Source: Lachnospiraceae bacterium UBA3645
GTDB lineage: Bacteria; Bacillota; Clostridia; Lachnospirales; Lachnospiraceae
Assembly (NCBI GenBank): GCA_002373555.1
Contig: DFKM01000066.1
Coordinates: 1 to 14,310 of the forward strand
Length of the DNA: 14,310 nt
Direction of reading: 5' to 3'
Numbering within the stretch: the first letter of the stretch is position 1; each line of letters opens with the position of its first letter. Shown here piece after piece: positions 1-7,251 of the stretch. The notes beneath the pieces were generated by a model, which had not been told where the DNA came from, did no database searches, and worked only from the letters and a program-made list of their open reading frames with translations. The position numbers and the translations under genes were made by a program.

Positions 1-725
1 ACGCCGACGAACATTTCCACAAAATCCGAACCGGAGATCGAGAAGAAAGGTACGCCCGCTTCGCCCGCGATGGCTTTCGCCATCAGCGTCTTACCGGTTC
101 CGGGAGGGCCCACAAGAAGAACGCCCTTCGGGATCCTGGCGCCCAAGCTGCTGTATTTCTGGGGATCCTTCAGGAAATCCACGATCTCCGCCAGATCCTC
201 CTTTTCCTCGCGCAGTCCCGCAACCCCGGAGAAATCCACATCGGTCTTTCCCTGGCTCATGACGGCGCGGCTCTTGCCGAAGTTCATCATCTGCGAATTG
301 CCGCCGCCTCCCATCTGGGAATTGCGCATCACGAGGAAAATGATCACGGCCGCGGCGATGCCGAGCATCATATAGAGGATCATGGTCGATCCTCCCATGC
401 TCTGCGTGACCGCTGTCAGCACATAATCCTTGTATCCGGCTTCCTTGCACAGATCAATGACATCGTTTACATCACTTACCTGCAGCTGATACGCTGTCTC
501 TCCCACTGCATATCTTACATAGCCGGTGGGGACTTCGGCATTCTGATGGATCTCCACGTCCGTAAGCTTGCCGGACGTGAGCGCCTCCTCAAAATCCGCG
601 TACGAAGCTGTCTCTCTGCCCGAATTTCCCGAAAAGAACGTGCCTGAGAAATAATACGAAATGAGCACGATCGCAAGAAGGATCAGATAAATGGGAAAGA
701 CGGTTCTGCCTCTTTGCTGATTCAA
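1..725 (-). CDS. ftsH: ATP-dependent zinc metalloprotease FtsH, N-terminal part (cut by window edge)
   Basis: FtsH is a membrane-anchored AAA+ protease that extracts and degrades membrane and some cytosolic proteins. About 241 N-terminal residues are visible. A first membrane helix lies at about residues 11-26, followed by an extracytoplasmic domain, a second helix at about 115-135, a glycine-rich linker, and the start of the AAA domain with Walker A GPPGTGKT at about 206-213 (Lys212) and then the conserved [15 protein letters not shown]. Walker B, the SRH region and the HEXXH zinc site lie outside the window. The best start is TTG at 723-725, because an AGAAGGAG ribosome site overlaps the end of hpt 10 bases upstream and no ATG fits. 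The reading frame is open from this TTG to the window edge. The order tilS-hpt-ftsH is the conserved Firmicutes arrangement, and the gene is probably co-transcribed with hpt. Identity is certain; the exact start is fairly sure. Confidence 0.95.
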   Translation of the reverse strand, partial: MNQQRGRTVFPIYLILLAIVLISYYFSGTFFSGNSGRETASYADFEEALTSGKLTDVEIHQNAEVPTGYVRYAVGETAYQLQVSDVNDVIDLCKEAGYKDYVLTAVTQSMGGSTMILYMMLGIAAAVIIFLVMRNSQMGGGGNSQMMNFGKSRAVMSQGKTDVDFSGVAGLREEKEDLAEIVDFLKDPQKYSSLGARIPKGVLLVGPPGTGKTLMAKAIAGEAGVPFFSISGSDFVEMFVG

Positions 726-730
726 GCTTT

Positions 731-1264
731 TTATTCTCCTTCTAATTCCATGATTCCTACGTAGGGCAGGTTCCTGTACCGCTGATCGTAGTCCATGCCG
801 CAGCCGACCACAAAGTGATCTTCGATCTCAAAGCCGCAGTAGTCCACGACGACGTCTTTTTTCACGCGTCTGGCCGGCTTGTCCAGCAGGGTACAGAGGG
901 CAAGGCTGGCCGGTTTTCTGTCGGAGAGCAGACCAAGCAGATAGGAAAGGGTGTTTCCGGAGTCGACGATATCCTCGATCACAAGCACATCCCTGCCTTC
1001 GATCGGCTCATCCAGATCCTTAACGAGCTTGACAATACCTTTGGAAACCGTTCCCGAGCCATAGCTGGAGCAGCTCATGAAATCCATCGTGACCGGAATG
1101 GTCAGCCGCTTGGCAAGCTCGGCGGTAAAGAAAACGCTTCCTTTCAGAATGCATACGAGATGAAGGCTCTTTCCTTCATAGTCTCTGTTAATGCGGGCTG
1201 CGATCTCATCTGCTCTTCTTTCCACTTCTTCCTGAGGGATCAGCACTTTTACTCTTTCAGTCAT
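731..1264 (-). CDS. hpt: hypoxanthine phosphoribosyltransferase
   Basis: This enzyme joins hypoxanthine or guanine to PRPP to give IMP or GMP in cytosolic purine salvage. The 177-residue product has the usual length. It carries the PRPP-binding motif [14 protein letters not shown], the upstream LKGSVFF and [11 protein letters not shown] segments, and the C-terminal block [19 protein letters not shown] typical of the family. The ORF extends 7 codons further upstream (to 1285), but the ATG at 1262-1264 is preceded by AGGAGGAAAGAAA, so it is the likely start. That start overlaps the end of tilS by 8 bp (ATGACTGA), which implies translational coupling. ftsH follows almost directly. Gene order and motifs agree, so the call is secure. 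Confidence 0.96.
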   Translation of the reverse strand: MTERVKVLIPQEEVERRADEIAARINRDYEGKSLHLVCILKGSVFFTAELAKRLTIPVTMDFMSCSSYGSGTVSKGIVKLVKDLDEPIEGRDVLVIEDIVDSGNTLSYLLGLLSDRKPASLALCTLLDKPARRVKKDVVVDYCGFEIEDHFVVGCGMDYDQRYRNLPYVGIMELEGE

Positions 1265-2624
1265 TTTCTTTCCTCCTGCGTACACTTACCTGCAGTATTG
1301 TATTTGTCTCCGGGCTCACCTGTGCTGCCGCGCTCATGCGCCAGCCGATGATCCAGAGGATGTGATGTCTGTCTGCCAGCAGAGGGACATCGTCCCGCTC
1401 GTCCTTGGGTATATGCGCGTCGATCATATATCTCGCGACGCTCTTTCTGCCTACGCCGGCCAGCACGATGTAATCATCCTGTTCGCGCCTCCGTATGCAG
1501 ACATCACCGCTTATTTTATCATAATCAAACCATTTCGTATACTTCTGCGTGGGAATTTTTGAACCGGTTTCATACGGAAATACAGAATAAACGGCCCGGA
1601 CCGGCAGTTCCTGTGTGCCTGAAGTCCGCAGTTCCCGCGGCTCCGCTTTCATCACGCGTAAAGAATTCTCTTCCCGTACCAGCAGAAGTCCTTCCGGAAG
1701 CGAGATCTGCGCGCCCGGTTCAGATCCCAGAAGACTGCCCGCTGCAGCCACATGCCGTCCGGTGACCCGGGTCGCACCGGCTGCCCGGACCAGCGTTCTG
1801 TACAGGATCTCATTTTTCAGCGCTTCCGGCAGGCTGTCAAGCACATCGGCCGGCAGTACATCCGGCCCCGGAAATGTTCCGATGATCTTATCCGCCTCCC
1901 CGCTGATATAATCCGACCAGGCCCGCGCCTGATCAGCGATCAGCGAAAGATGCTTTGCCGTGCGCGGATTCAGATTCTCATTGAGGACCGGCATGATGAT
2001 ATTCCGGACGCGGTTCCTGGTATAGTCCGTATGGGAATTCGTCCCGTCTTCTCTCCAGTCCTGCCCCCGCTTTTTCAGCCAGAGTTCGATATCCCTCCGT
2101 CTGGAGGACAGGAGCGGCCGGATGATATTGTCCCGGACCGGCGCCATGCCGCCGAGCCCTCTGATCCCGGCGCCGCGGCAGAGATGCATGAGCACTGTTT
2201 CCGCCTGGTCTTCCAGCTGATGCGCGACCGCGATCTTTACGGCGGTTCCCGGATGCAGGTCCCTGTATCTTCGGGCCGCTTCGGCAAAACGGATGTAGCG
2301 GATCTCTCTGCCGGCCTCCTCCAGCGAACAGCGGTTGCGCTTTGCGAGCGCCGGCACATTTTCCCGCAGGATCCGGAGCGGGATATGCCGCTTTGCACAC
2401 AGCCTGTCGCAGAATTCCGCATCCGCTTCGGCTTCTTCTCCGCGGATCCCATGATGCACATGGATGGCGGAAAGGGTGATGTCGAATTCATCCTTCAGCG
2501 AATCCAGCAGCAGGAGAAGGCTCACGGAATCCGCGCCGCCGGAAAGGCCGACGATCACATGGTCGCCGGGATCCAGCATCTTTTCCTGCTCTATGAATTG
2601 TCTTACCTGCAATCTGACATCCAT
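1257..2624 (-). CDS. tilS: tRNA(Ile)-lysidine synthase
   Basis: TilS uses ATP and lysine to convert C34 of the AUA-reading tRNA-Ile to lysidine, and is normally essential in bacteria. The 455-residue protein matches the family length. The N-terminal PP-loop ATPase domain carries SGGADS at residues 28-33, then the expected HVHHGIRGEEAEAD segment, HQLEDQAETVLM, and GAGIRGLGGM. The C-terminal TilS domain is recognisable around residues 385-450 (KSVARYMIDAHIPKDERD and the following WIIGWRMS). The ATG is preceded by TTGAGGAACGGCG, a reasonable ribosome site. The gene lies downstream of an apparent terminator after divIC, so it either has its own weak promoter in the 50-bp gap or depends on read-through. 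It overlaps hpt by 8 bp. Confidence 0.96.
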   Translation of the reverse strand: MDVRLQVRQFIEQEKMLDPGDHVIVGLSGGADSVSLLLLLDSLKDEFDITLSAIHVHHGIRGEEAEADAEFCDRLCAKRHIPLRILRENVPALAKRNRCSLEEAGREIRYIRFAEAARRYRDLHPGTAVKIAVAHQLEDQAETVLMHLCRGAGIRGLGGMAPVRDNIIRPLLSSRRRDIELWLKKRGQDWREDGTNSHTDYTRNRVRNIIMPVLNENLNPRTAKHLSLIADQARAWSDYISGEADKIIGTFPGPDVLPADVLDSLPEALKNEILYRTLVRAAGATRVTGRHVAAAGSLLGSEPGAQISLPEGLLLVREENSLRVMKAEPRELRTSGTQELPVRAVYSVFPYETGSKIPTQKYTKWFDYDKISGDVCIRRREQDDYIVLAGVGRKSVARYMIDAHIPKDERDDVPLLADRHHILWIIGWRMSAAAQVSPETNTILQVSVRRRKEND

Positions 2625-2652
2625 CGCCGTTCCTCAAGCTTCTGTGCGGATA

Positions 2653-2667
2653 CCGGGACATGCCCGG
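2653..2667. repeat. small inverted repeat upstream of tilS
   Basis: CCGGG, 5 bases, CCCGG lies in the 75-bp gap between divIC and tilS, downstream of the divIC terminator hairpin and upstream of the tilS ribosome site. It could be a second small hairpin in the tilS leader. No function can be assigned. Confidence 0.35.
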
Positions 2668-2674
2668 CTGATTG

Positions 2675-2699
2675 AAAAAGGAAGTGCCGCAGCACCTCC
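2675..2699 (-). terminator. intrinsic terminator directly after divIC
   Basis: Read on the minus strand, the stop codon of divIC is followed at once by GGAGGTGC, loop TGCG, GCACTTCC and then TTTTT. This gives an 8-bp stem with one G-T pair, a tetraloop and a U-tract, the standard Rho-independent layout. It would end or attenuate transcription between divIC and tilS. Confidence 0.7.
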
Positions 2700-3026
2700 T
2701 TACTCATTTGGTTTCACAAGCATCTCACCGGGCTCTATGAGTCCCAGCTTTTCTCTGGCCAGGCGCTCGATATAGTCCTGTGACTGAACGTATTCCTTCG
2801 ATTCTTCCAGCTCTTCCTTCCGCTGTTCTTCGGCTTCCAGTTCGGCTTCCAGCGCTGCCGCCTGGACCTCATAGCGGTGATCCGCCTCCTTCAGCGTCCT
2901 GATGCGGAATCCCATCACTGCCGAGAAGCACAGGACAACGGCGATCACGATCAGCGCACCGGCATTTGCATTCAGTTTTCTTTTCTTTCTCCCGTAGGAT
3001 CTTCTTTTCCTTGCCTTCTTTGCCAC
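2700..3026 (-). CDS. divIC: DivIC/FtsB-type septum formation initiator
   Basis: This is a small bitopic cell-division protein that forms a complex with FtsL and DivIB (FtsQ) at the septum. The 108-residue product has a very basic N-terminal cytoplasmic tail (residues 1-18), one membrane helix at about 20-40, an extracytoplasmic coiled coil at about 42-88 rich in Glu, Ala and Leu, and the family-typical end YIERLAREKLGLIEPGE. The start is GTG at 3024-3026, with GGGAG 9 bases upstream. A good sigma-A promoter lies about 55 bp upstream, and a terminator follows the stop, so the gene can be expressed alone. The basic tail and C-terminal motif fit DivIC better than FtsL. Confidence 0.9.
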   Translation of the reverse strand: MAKKARKRRSYGRKKRKLNANAGALIVIAVVLCFSAVMGFRIRTLKEADHRYEVQAAALEAELEAEEQRKEELEESKEYVQSQDYIERLAREKLGLIEPGEMLVKPNE

Positions 3027-3079
3027 CTGTGATCACTCCCTGACAGATCTTTCTGCATATTTACAGTAAATCAACTTAT

Positions 3080-3108
3080 ATAATAACGTAAACCGCCTGA
3101 AAATGCAA
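3080..3108 (-). promoter_or_regulatory. sigma-A-type promoter for divIC
   Basis: On the minus strand the -35 box TTGCAT (3103-3108) and the -10 box TATTAT (3080-3085) are separated by exactly 17 bp and are followed by an AT-rich ATAAG. This is the best vegetative promoter match in the window, about 55 bp before the GTG of divIC. No clear terminator separates it from comB upstream, so read-through from the rho-aroC-comB unit is also possible. Confidence 0.75.
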
Positions 3109-3164
3109 CTGCCAATTCTGACATAAGCAGTCAAAACCTGCAAAACCGCAGTGCGTCCTGCATC

Positions 3165-3875
3165 TTATCTGCTGCCGGCCGTCACTTTTTCCGATCGAAC
3201 GCGGAAGATATCTTCCGTCTCCCGGCGGACCTGCAGCACGAAGGGGAAGATGTCGTATCGTGTACACAGATGATAGTCGGCTTCCGGAAATACCGTCTGG
3301 TTCTCCGCCCGGAAGAATTTCTTCCCGGATTCCGTCTGCCGCAGCAGATGCAGTTCGTTTTGCATATCGAAAGGCTGCGCTTCCAGTATGCTTCGGATAT
3401 ACCGTGCGCAAAGGAGATCCTCCGGTGCGGATTCCTTTCCGTTCAGCCCCATCGCGACCAGACTGACATGATCCGGTGCCGTCTCTCTGATATAGCGGGC
3501 GACAGCGCTTGCATTGACAAGGCTTCCCGTGATGATCCGGTCCGCACCGGCAGCATTCACCAGCCCCTGGGTGCCGGCGCTGGTCGTATGGATCACGAGC
3601 CGGCCGGCAAGATCCGCGCCTTCCGTCTGGGACGGCGAGTTTCCGTAATCAAAGCCCGGCAGCTTCACGCCCAGTCTTTCGCCGATCAGCACGGCATCCG
3701 GATATTCCGCCTTCAGTTTCCTTGCTGTTTCTTCTTTTCCGACAGCCAGTATCTCCGCAGCGCCTCTTGAAAAAAGATACGGTTCCAGGGAAAATGCCCG
3801 GAAAACATCAATGATCACGGCAAGCCCGCGCGCTTTGCGGGCTCCTGTTACAAGTTCAAGTATTTCAACATTCAT
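3165..3875 (-). CDS. ComB-family protein (2-phosphosulfolactate phosphatase-like)
   Basis: The family is named after the Mg-dependent phosphatase that removes phosphate from 2-phosphosulfolactate in coenzyme M synthesis, but many bacterial members have no proven substrate. The 236-residue product has the usual length and the family blocks in order: VIIDVFRAFSLE (about 20-31), a GERLGVKLPGFDYGNSP block (about 64-80), and HTTSAGTQGLVNA (about 95-107). Bacterial members often have TTN at the last site; here it is TTSAGT. The ATG overlaps the aroC stop by 4 bp (ATGA), so it is translationally coupled to chorismate synthase. No other sulfolactate or coenzyme M gene is visible, so the substrate is open. 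Family assignment is good; the exact reaction is inferred from the family name only. Confidence 0.82.
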   Translation of the reverse strand: MNVEILELVTGARKARGLAVIIDVFRAFSLEPYLFSRGAAEILAVGKEETARKLKAEYPDAVLIGERLGVKLPGFDYGNSPSQTEGADLAGRLVIHTTSAGTQGLVNAAGADRIITGSLVNASAVARYIRETAPDHVSLVAMGLNGKESAPEDLLCARYIRSILEAQPFDMQNELHLLRQTESGKKFFRAENQTVFPEADYHLCTRYDIFPFVLQVRRETEDIFRVRSEKVTAGSR

Positions 3876-4921
3876 TTCTTATTCCCATAAAACCGGATGA
3901 CATGCTCCGCACGCGATGCCATATTTTCGAGCATCATATCCAGGATCGTGACCGCAGCCATCGCTTCGACGACGACCATGCCCCGGTGTACGATCGTGGG
4001 ATCATGCCTGCCTCCTATCGTAAGCGTGACATTTTCGTGCTGTCTGCTGACGCTCTCCTGCTCCTGCGCGATCGAAGGCGTCGGTTTGAAGGCTGCGCGG
4101 ATCACGATATCGCTTCCGTCCGTAATCCCGCCGAGAATGCCGCCGGCATGATTCGCCTGCTTTGTCACACGGCCTGCTTCATCCGCACGGAACGCATCAT
4201 TGTTCTCCGAACCGCGATGGGAAGCCGCCGCAAAACCGTCGCCGATCTCCACGCCTTTCACCGCACCGATGCTCATAATTGCCTGTGCAAGTCTTGCATC
4301 CGCTTTGTCGAACACGGGATCCCCGAGTCCGGCCGGAACGCCTGTCACGATGCATTCCACGATACCGCCGACGGAATCGCAGTCTTTGATTGCAGCCTCC
4401 AGACGGGCTTTCACGGCAGCCTCATCTACCGCAGCGACGCCACCGATGCTGAACGGTCTGACCGCAAAGGAAATGCCCATCTCCCGCAGCAGTTTTTCGG
4501 CGACCGCACCGGCCGCCACTCTGCCTGCCGTCTCCCGGCCGGAGGAGCGGCCGCCTCCGCGGTAATCCCGGATACCGTATTTCTCATCGAATGTATAATC
4601 CGCATGGCCGGGGCGGTAAACGTCCCGGATCGCCGCATAATCCGCGGAATGGTGATCCCTGTTCCGGATCATCAGCGAGATCGGCGTACCCGTTGTCTTT
4701 CCTTCAAAAACGCCGGACAGGATCTCGACCGCGTCATCCTCGCTGCGCGCAGTTGCGTACCTGCTCTGTCCCGGCTTTCTTCTGTCGAGCATGATCTGAA
4801 TATCGGCCTCCGCCAGATCCAGGCCCGCCGGACAGCCGTCGATCACCACGCCGATCGCCGGTCCGTGGCTCTCGCCCCACGTTGTGATCCTGAATTTTTT
4901 CCCAAATGAAGAACCTGCCAT
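3872..4921 (-). CDS. aroC: chorismate synthase
   Basis: This enzyme makes chorismate from EPSP using reduced FMN, the last step of the shikimate pathway, in the cytosol. The protein is about 349 residues, the usual size for the short form. It carries the signatures GESHG near the N-terminus, then YRPGHADYTFDEKYG followed by RDYRGGGRSSGRETA, and near the C-terminus RHDPTIVHRGMVVVEAMA. The start is taken at ATG 4919-4921 because GGAGGAACAA sits directly before it; an in-frame ATG four codons upstream (4933) has no such site. It follows rho by about 20 bp and overlaps comB by 4 bp, so the three probably form one transcript. Confidence 0.96.
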   Translation of the reverse strand: MAGSSFGKKFRITTWGESHGPAIGVVIDGCPAGLDLAEADIQIMLDRRKPGQSRYATARSEDDAVEILSGVFEGKTTGTPISLMIRNRDHHSADYAAIRDVYRPGHADYTFDEKYGIRDYRGGGRSSGRETAGRVAAGAVAEKLLREMGISFAVRPFSIGGVAAVDEAAVKARLEAAIKDCDSVGGIVECIVTGVPAGLGDPVFDKADARLAQAIMSIGAVKGVEIGDGFAAASHRGSENNDAFRADEAGRVTKQANHAGGILGGITDGSDIVIRAAFKPTPSIAQEQESVSRQHENVTLTIGGRHDPTIVHRGMVVVEAMAAVTILDMMLENMASRAEHVIRFYGNKK

Positions 4922-4941
4922 TTGTTCCTCCATTTTTTGAC

Positions 4942-6723
4942 TTACAGTCTGATCGTTTTTACCATTCTGACAAAATCGGCATTGTTTCTGGTTCGTGTGA
5001 AGAGCCGGAGGACTTCCTCTACCGCTTCCTCCTGCTTCATGCCGTGCATGCCTCTGTGGATCGTCGCCACCGCTTCCTGCTCTTCCTTCGAAAGCAGCAG
5101 ATCATCCCGTCTCGTGCCGGATTTAATGATATCGATCGCCGGGAAAATGCGCCGCTCGGAAAGCTTTCTGTCCAGCACAAGCTCCATGTTGCCGGTGCCC
5201 TTGAATTCCTCGAATACAACATCGTCCATCCTGCTGCCGGTATCCACCAGCGCGGTCGCCATGATCGTAAGGCTGCCGCCTTCGCGCATATTTCTTGCCG
5301 CGCCGAAAAATTTCTTCGGCATGTGCAGCGCTGCCGGATCCAGTCCGCCGGAAAGCGTTCTTCCGCTGGGAGCGACCGTCAGGTTGTAGGCTCTGGCAAG
5401 ACGCGTGATGGAATCCAGCAGGATCATGACGTCCCTGCCGTGCTCGACCAGACGCTGGGCGCGACCGAGGACCATCTCAGCAACACGCTTATGATGCTCC
5501 GGTTCTTCATCGAAAGTCGAATAAATCACTTCGACATTCTCGCCGGGGATGCTCTCCTTGATATCCGTGACTTCCTCCGGCCGCTCGTCGATCAGAAGGA
5601 TGATGATATGCACATCCGGATGATTGGTCTGTGTCGCCAGGGCGATCTCCTTGAGCAGTGTCGTCTTACCGGCCTTCGGCGGCGACACGATCATGCCGCG
5701 CTGTCCCTTGCCGACAGGCGAGAGCAGATCCACGATCCGCATGGCGACCGATCCGCCCGGCCGCTCCAGATGCAGCCGCTCGTTCGGGAAGACGGGCGTA
5801 AGATCTTCAAAATTGACACGTCTGGCTGCCTTTTCCGGCTCCTCGTCATTGATGGCCTGCACATACAGCAGCGCCGCATATTTTTCCGTTCCGGTCTTGA
5901 CACGGATGTTGCCGGCAATGAAGTCGCCAGTCTTCATATTGAATCTGCGGATCTGCGAGGGCGAGACATAGATATCCTCCTCGCCCGGCAGATAATTGTC
6001 GCTGCGGATGAAACCGAAGCCTTCCGGCATGACCTCCAGGATCCCGTAAGCCTCCAGTCCGGAATCCAGCTTTTTCAGATTCTGCGGATTCTTTCGGAAA
6101 CGGTTCTGCTCCTGTTCTTCCCGCTGCTGCAGAGCGGTTTCCTGCTGTACGGCGCCCGTATCCTGCTCCTGTGCTTCCACGGCGCGGCCGCGCAGTTCTG
6201 TATCGGGCACGGGAACTGCTTTTTCCTCTGTTCCCGCTTCCGTTTCCTCTGCCGGTGCGGAATAGCCGAACCTGCGGATCCGCTGTTCCGTCTTTCCGGA
6301 CTCCTGTCTGCGGTCTCTGCCGCCCTGGGCCTGCCGCCTGTCCGTCTGCTGTCTGTGGTCCCGGCCGCGCTGCGTCCTGTCCGCAGACTGCTGTCTCCGG
6401 TTCTCATTGCTTCGGCCGGACGCGCCGTCCTGCTTCTTCCGGTCATCCTGCGTTTTTTCCTGCGCGGACGTTCTTCCGGGTCTCTTCCCGGCTTCCTTCC
6501 TCGGCGCGGGAACTTTTTCGGACTTCTTCTGCTCCTCCGGCTGTTTCTCCGGTGCGGCAGCTGTCTCAGCCTTTATTTCTCCATCCGGTTTTGCCCCGGG
6601 CAGCTGACGGCTGACAGCCTCGGCAAGTTCAGCCTTTCTTAACGAGCTGACTCCTCTGAGCCCCAATTCCTTTGCCAGCGCACGCAGCTCCGCCAATGAC
6701 AATGCATTCAGTTTTTCCTGCAT
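4942..6723 (-). CDS. rho: transcription termination factor Rho with a long disordered insert
   Basis: Rho is a hexameric RNA helicase that terminates transcription. At 593 residues it is far longer than the 420-residue E. coli form. Order: Rho N-terminal SAP-like domain (about 1-43); a low-complexity region (about 44-222) rich in Arg, Gln, Glu, Lys and Asp; the cold-shock-like RNA-binding domain (about 225-290, GILEVMPEGFGFIR); then the RecA-type ATPase with Walker A SPPKAGKT (347-354), Walker B VMILLD (432-437), SITRLARAYN and the arginine-finger region DRKLSERRIFPAIDI. The ATG has GAGGG five bases upstream. The catalytic core is complete. A long leader region precedes the gene. It is first in the rho-aroC-comB unit. 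Identity is certain. Confidence 0.97.
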   Translation of the reverse strand: MQEKLNALSLAELRALAKELGLRGVSSLRKAELAEAVSRQLPGAKPDGEIKAETAAAPEKQPEEQKKSEKVPAPRKEAGKRPGRTSAQEKTQDDRKKQDGASGRSNENRRQQSADRTQRGRDHRQQTDRRQAQGGRDRRQESGKTEQRIRRFGYSAPAEETEAGTEEKAVPVPDTELRGRAVEAQEQDTGAVQQETALQQREEQEQNRFRKNPQNLKKLDSGLEAYGILEVMPEGFGFIRSDNYLPGEEDIYVSPSQIRRFNMKTGDFIAGNIRVKTGTEKYAALLYVQAINDEEPEKAARRVNFEDLTPVFPNERLHLERPGGSVAMRIVDLLSPVGKGQRGMIVSPPKAGKTTLLKEIALATQTNHPDVHIIILLIDERPEEVTDIKESIPGENVEVIYSTFDEEPEHHKRVAEMVLGRAQRLVEHGRDVMILLDSITRLARAYNLTVAPSGRTLSGGLDPAALHMPKKFFGAARNMREGGSLTIMATALVDTGSRMDDVVFEEFKGTGNMELVLDRKLSERRIFPAIDIIKSGTRRDDLLLSKEEQEAVATIHRGMHGMKQEEAVEEVLRLFTRTRNNADFVRMVKTIRL

Positions 6724-6964
6724 ATTTTCCCTCGAATAGTAAACTGATATTTCAGGATCCGAATATTAACAATAAAAACATCTGGTATTCTTCTGATCCT
6801 GCTTCACTTGAGATGTTGCTTGTAATCCGTAAGAAGAACGCTCTTACTCCGACACGGCCCGGCAGGTTCCGGGTCTGTGCAATAGAACTGTTTACAGATG
6901 CGATCTCTGATATGTATGCATTCAGTATACTGCAGCGGTCCTCGGAATGCAAAGCATTTTTTCA
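6724..6964. other. rho leader / non-coding stretch
   Basis: No credible gene lies between the rho start and the repeat array. Seen here: the rho ribosome site; an AT-rich stretch near 6757-6780 that may hold the rho -10 region, though no convincing -35/-10 pair was found; a GC hairpin at 6858-6873 (CCCGG, 6 bases, CCGGG); the palindrome CAGTATACTG at 6923-6932; and a 7-bp inverted repeat TGCATTC/GAATGCA spanning 6917-6951. The 12-mer CTTGTAATCCGT (6819-6830) recurs at 7037-7048. Short ORFs crossing this stretch have no supporting features. Confidence 0.5.
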
Positions 6965-7074
6965 GTGCATAAAAGCGCTTCGTCATATAGTTATGGTCTG
7001 TATTGTCACTCATTCCAGGCGTTTTTTGAAGCTGACCTTGTAATCCGTGCATTCTCCCTGTGTTCTGGTGCACA

Positions 7075-7083
7075 TTATACACA
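7075..7083 (+). promoter_or_regulatory. possible DnaA box inside the array
   Basis: TTATACACA matches the DnaA consensus TTATNCACA exactly. The GTGCAT ends of several array elements also come within one base of the inverse consensus, for example AGTGCATAA at 6964-6972 and TGTGCATAT at 7192-7200, and TCATGCACA and ATATGCACA on the far side. One exact 9-mer can occur by chance, so this is only a candidate. Confidence 0.3.
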
Positions 7084-7212
7084 TCATCTTATATTTATGG
7101 TCTTGAAACGGTATCTGTTCCGTTTATTGTCTTCGTCATGTCACGGTATCCGTGCATATTTCTGTATTCCGACTCTATTATGGTCCAGGAATGTGCATAT
7201 TCTTTATTTCTG

Positions 7213-7251
7213 CTGAAGTTTATGGTCTGTCATTTGGACCATAAACTTCAG
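7213..7251. repeat. perfect inverted repeat, 15-bp arms, 9-bp loop
   Basis: CTGAAGTTTATGGTC and its exact reverse complement are separated by TGTCATTTG. The arms are the inner ends of the last plus-oriented and first minus-oriented array elements, so this is the point of symmetry of the array. No T-tract follows on either strand, which argues against an intrinsic terminator. An operator, a recombination core or an RNA hairpin all fit. Confidence 0.85.

Noticed and set aside
1265..1285. Longer hpt start at 1285
   Set aside because: It would place AGGAGG inside the coding region, and the extra residues (MYAGGKK) do not belong to the family.
1752..2675. 307-codon plus-strand ORF opposite tilS, and similar long plus-strand ORFs opposite aroC and rho
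   Set aside because: These are antisense shadows of clearly identified minus-strand genes, caused by codon bias; no domain or ribosome site supports them.
6858..6873. CCCGG/CCGGG hairpin as a terminator or riboswitch in the rho leader
   Set aside because: The stem is short, there is no T-tract, and no known riboswitch core could be recognised.
6946..6962. Hairpin AATGC-AAA-GCATT followed by Ts as a plus-strand terminator
   Set aside because: The stem is only 5 AT-leaning pairs and there is no plus-strand gene upstream to terminate.
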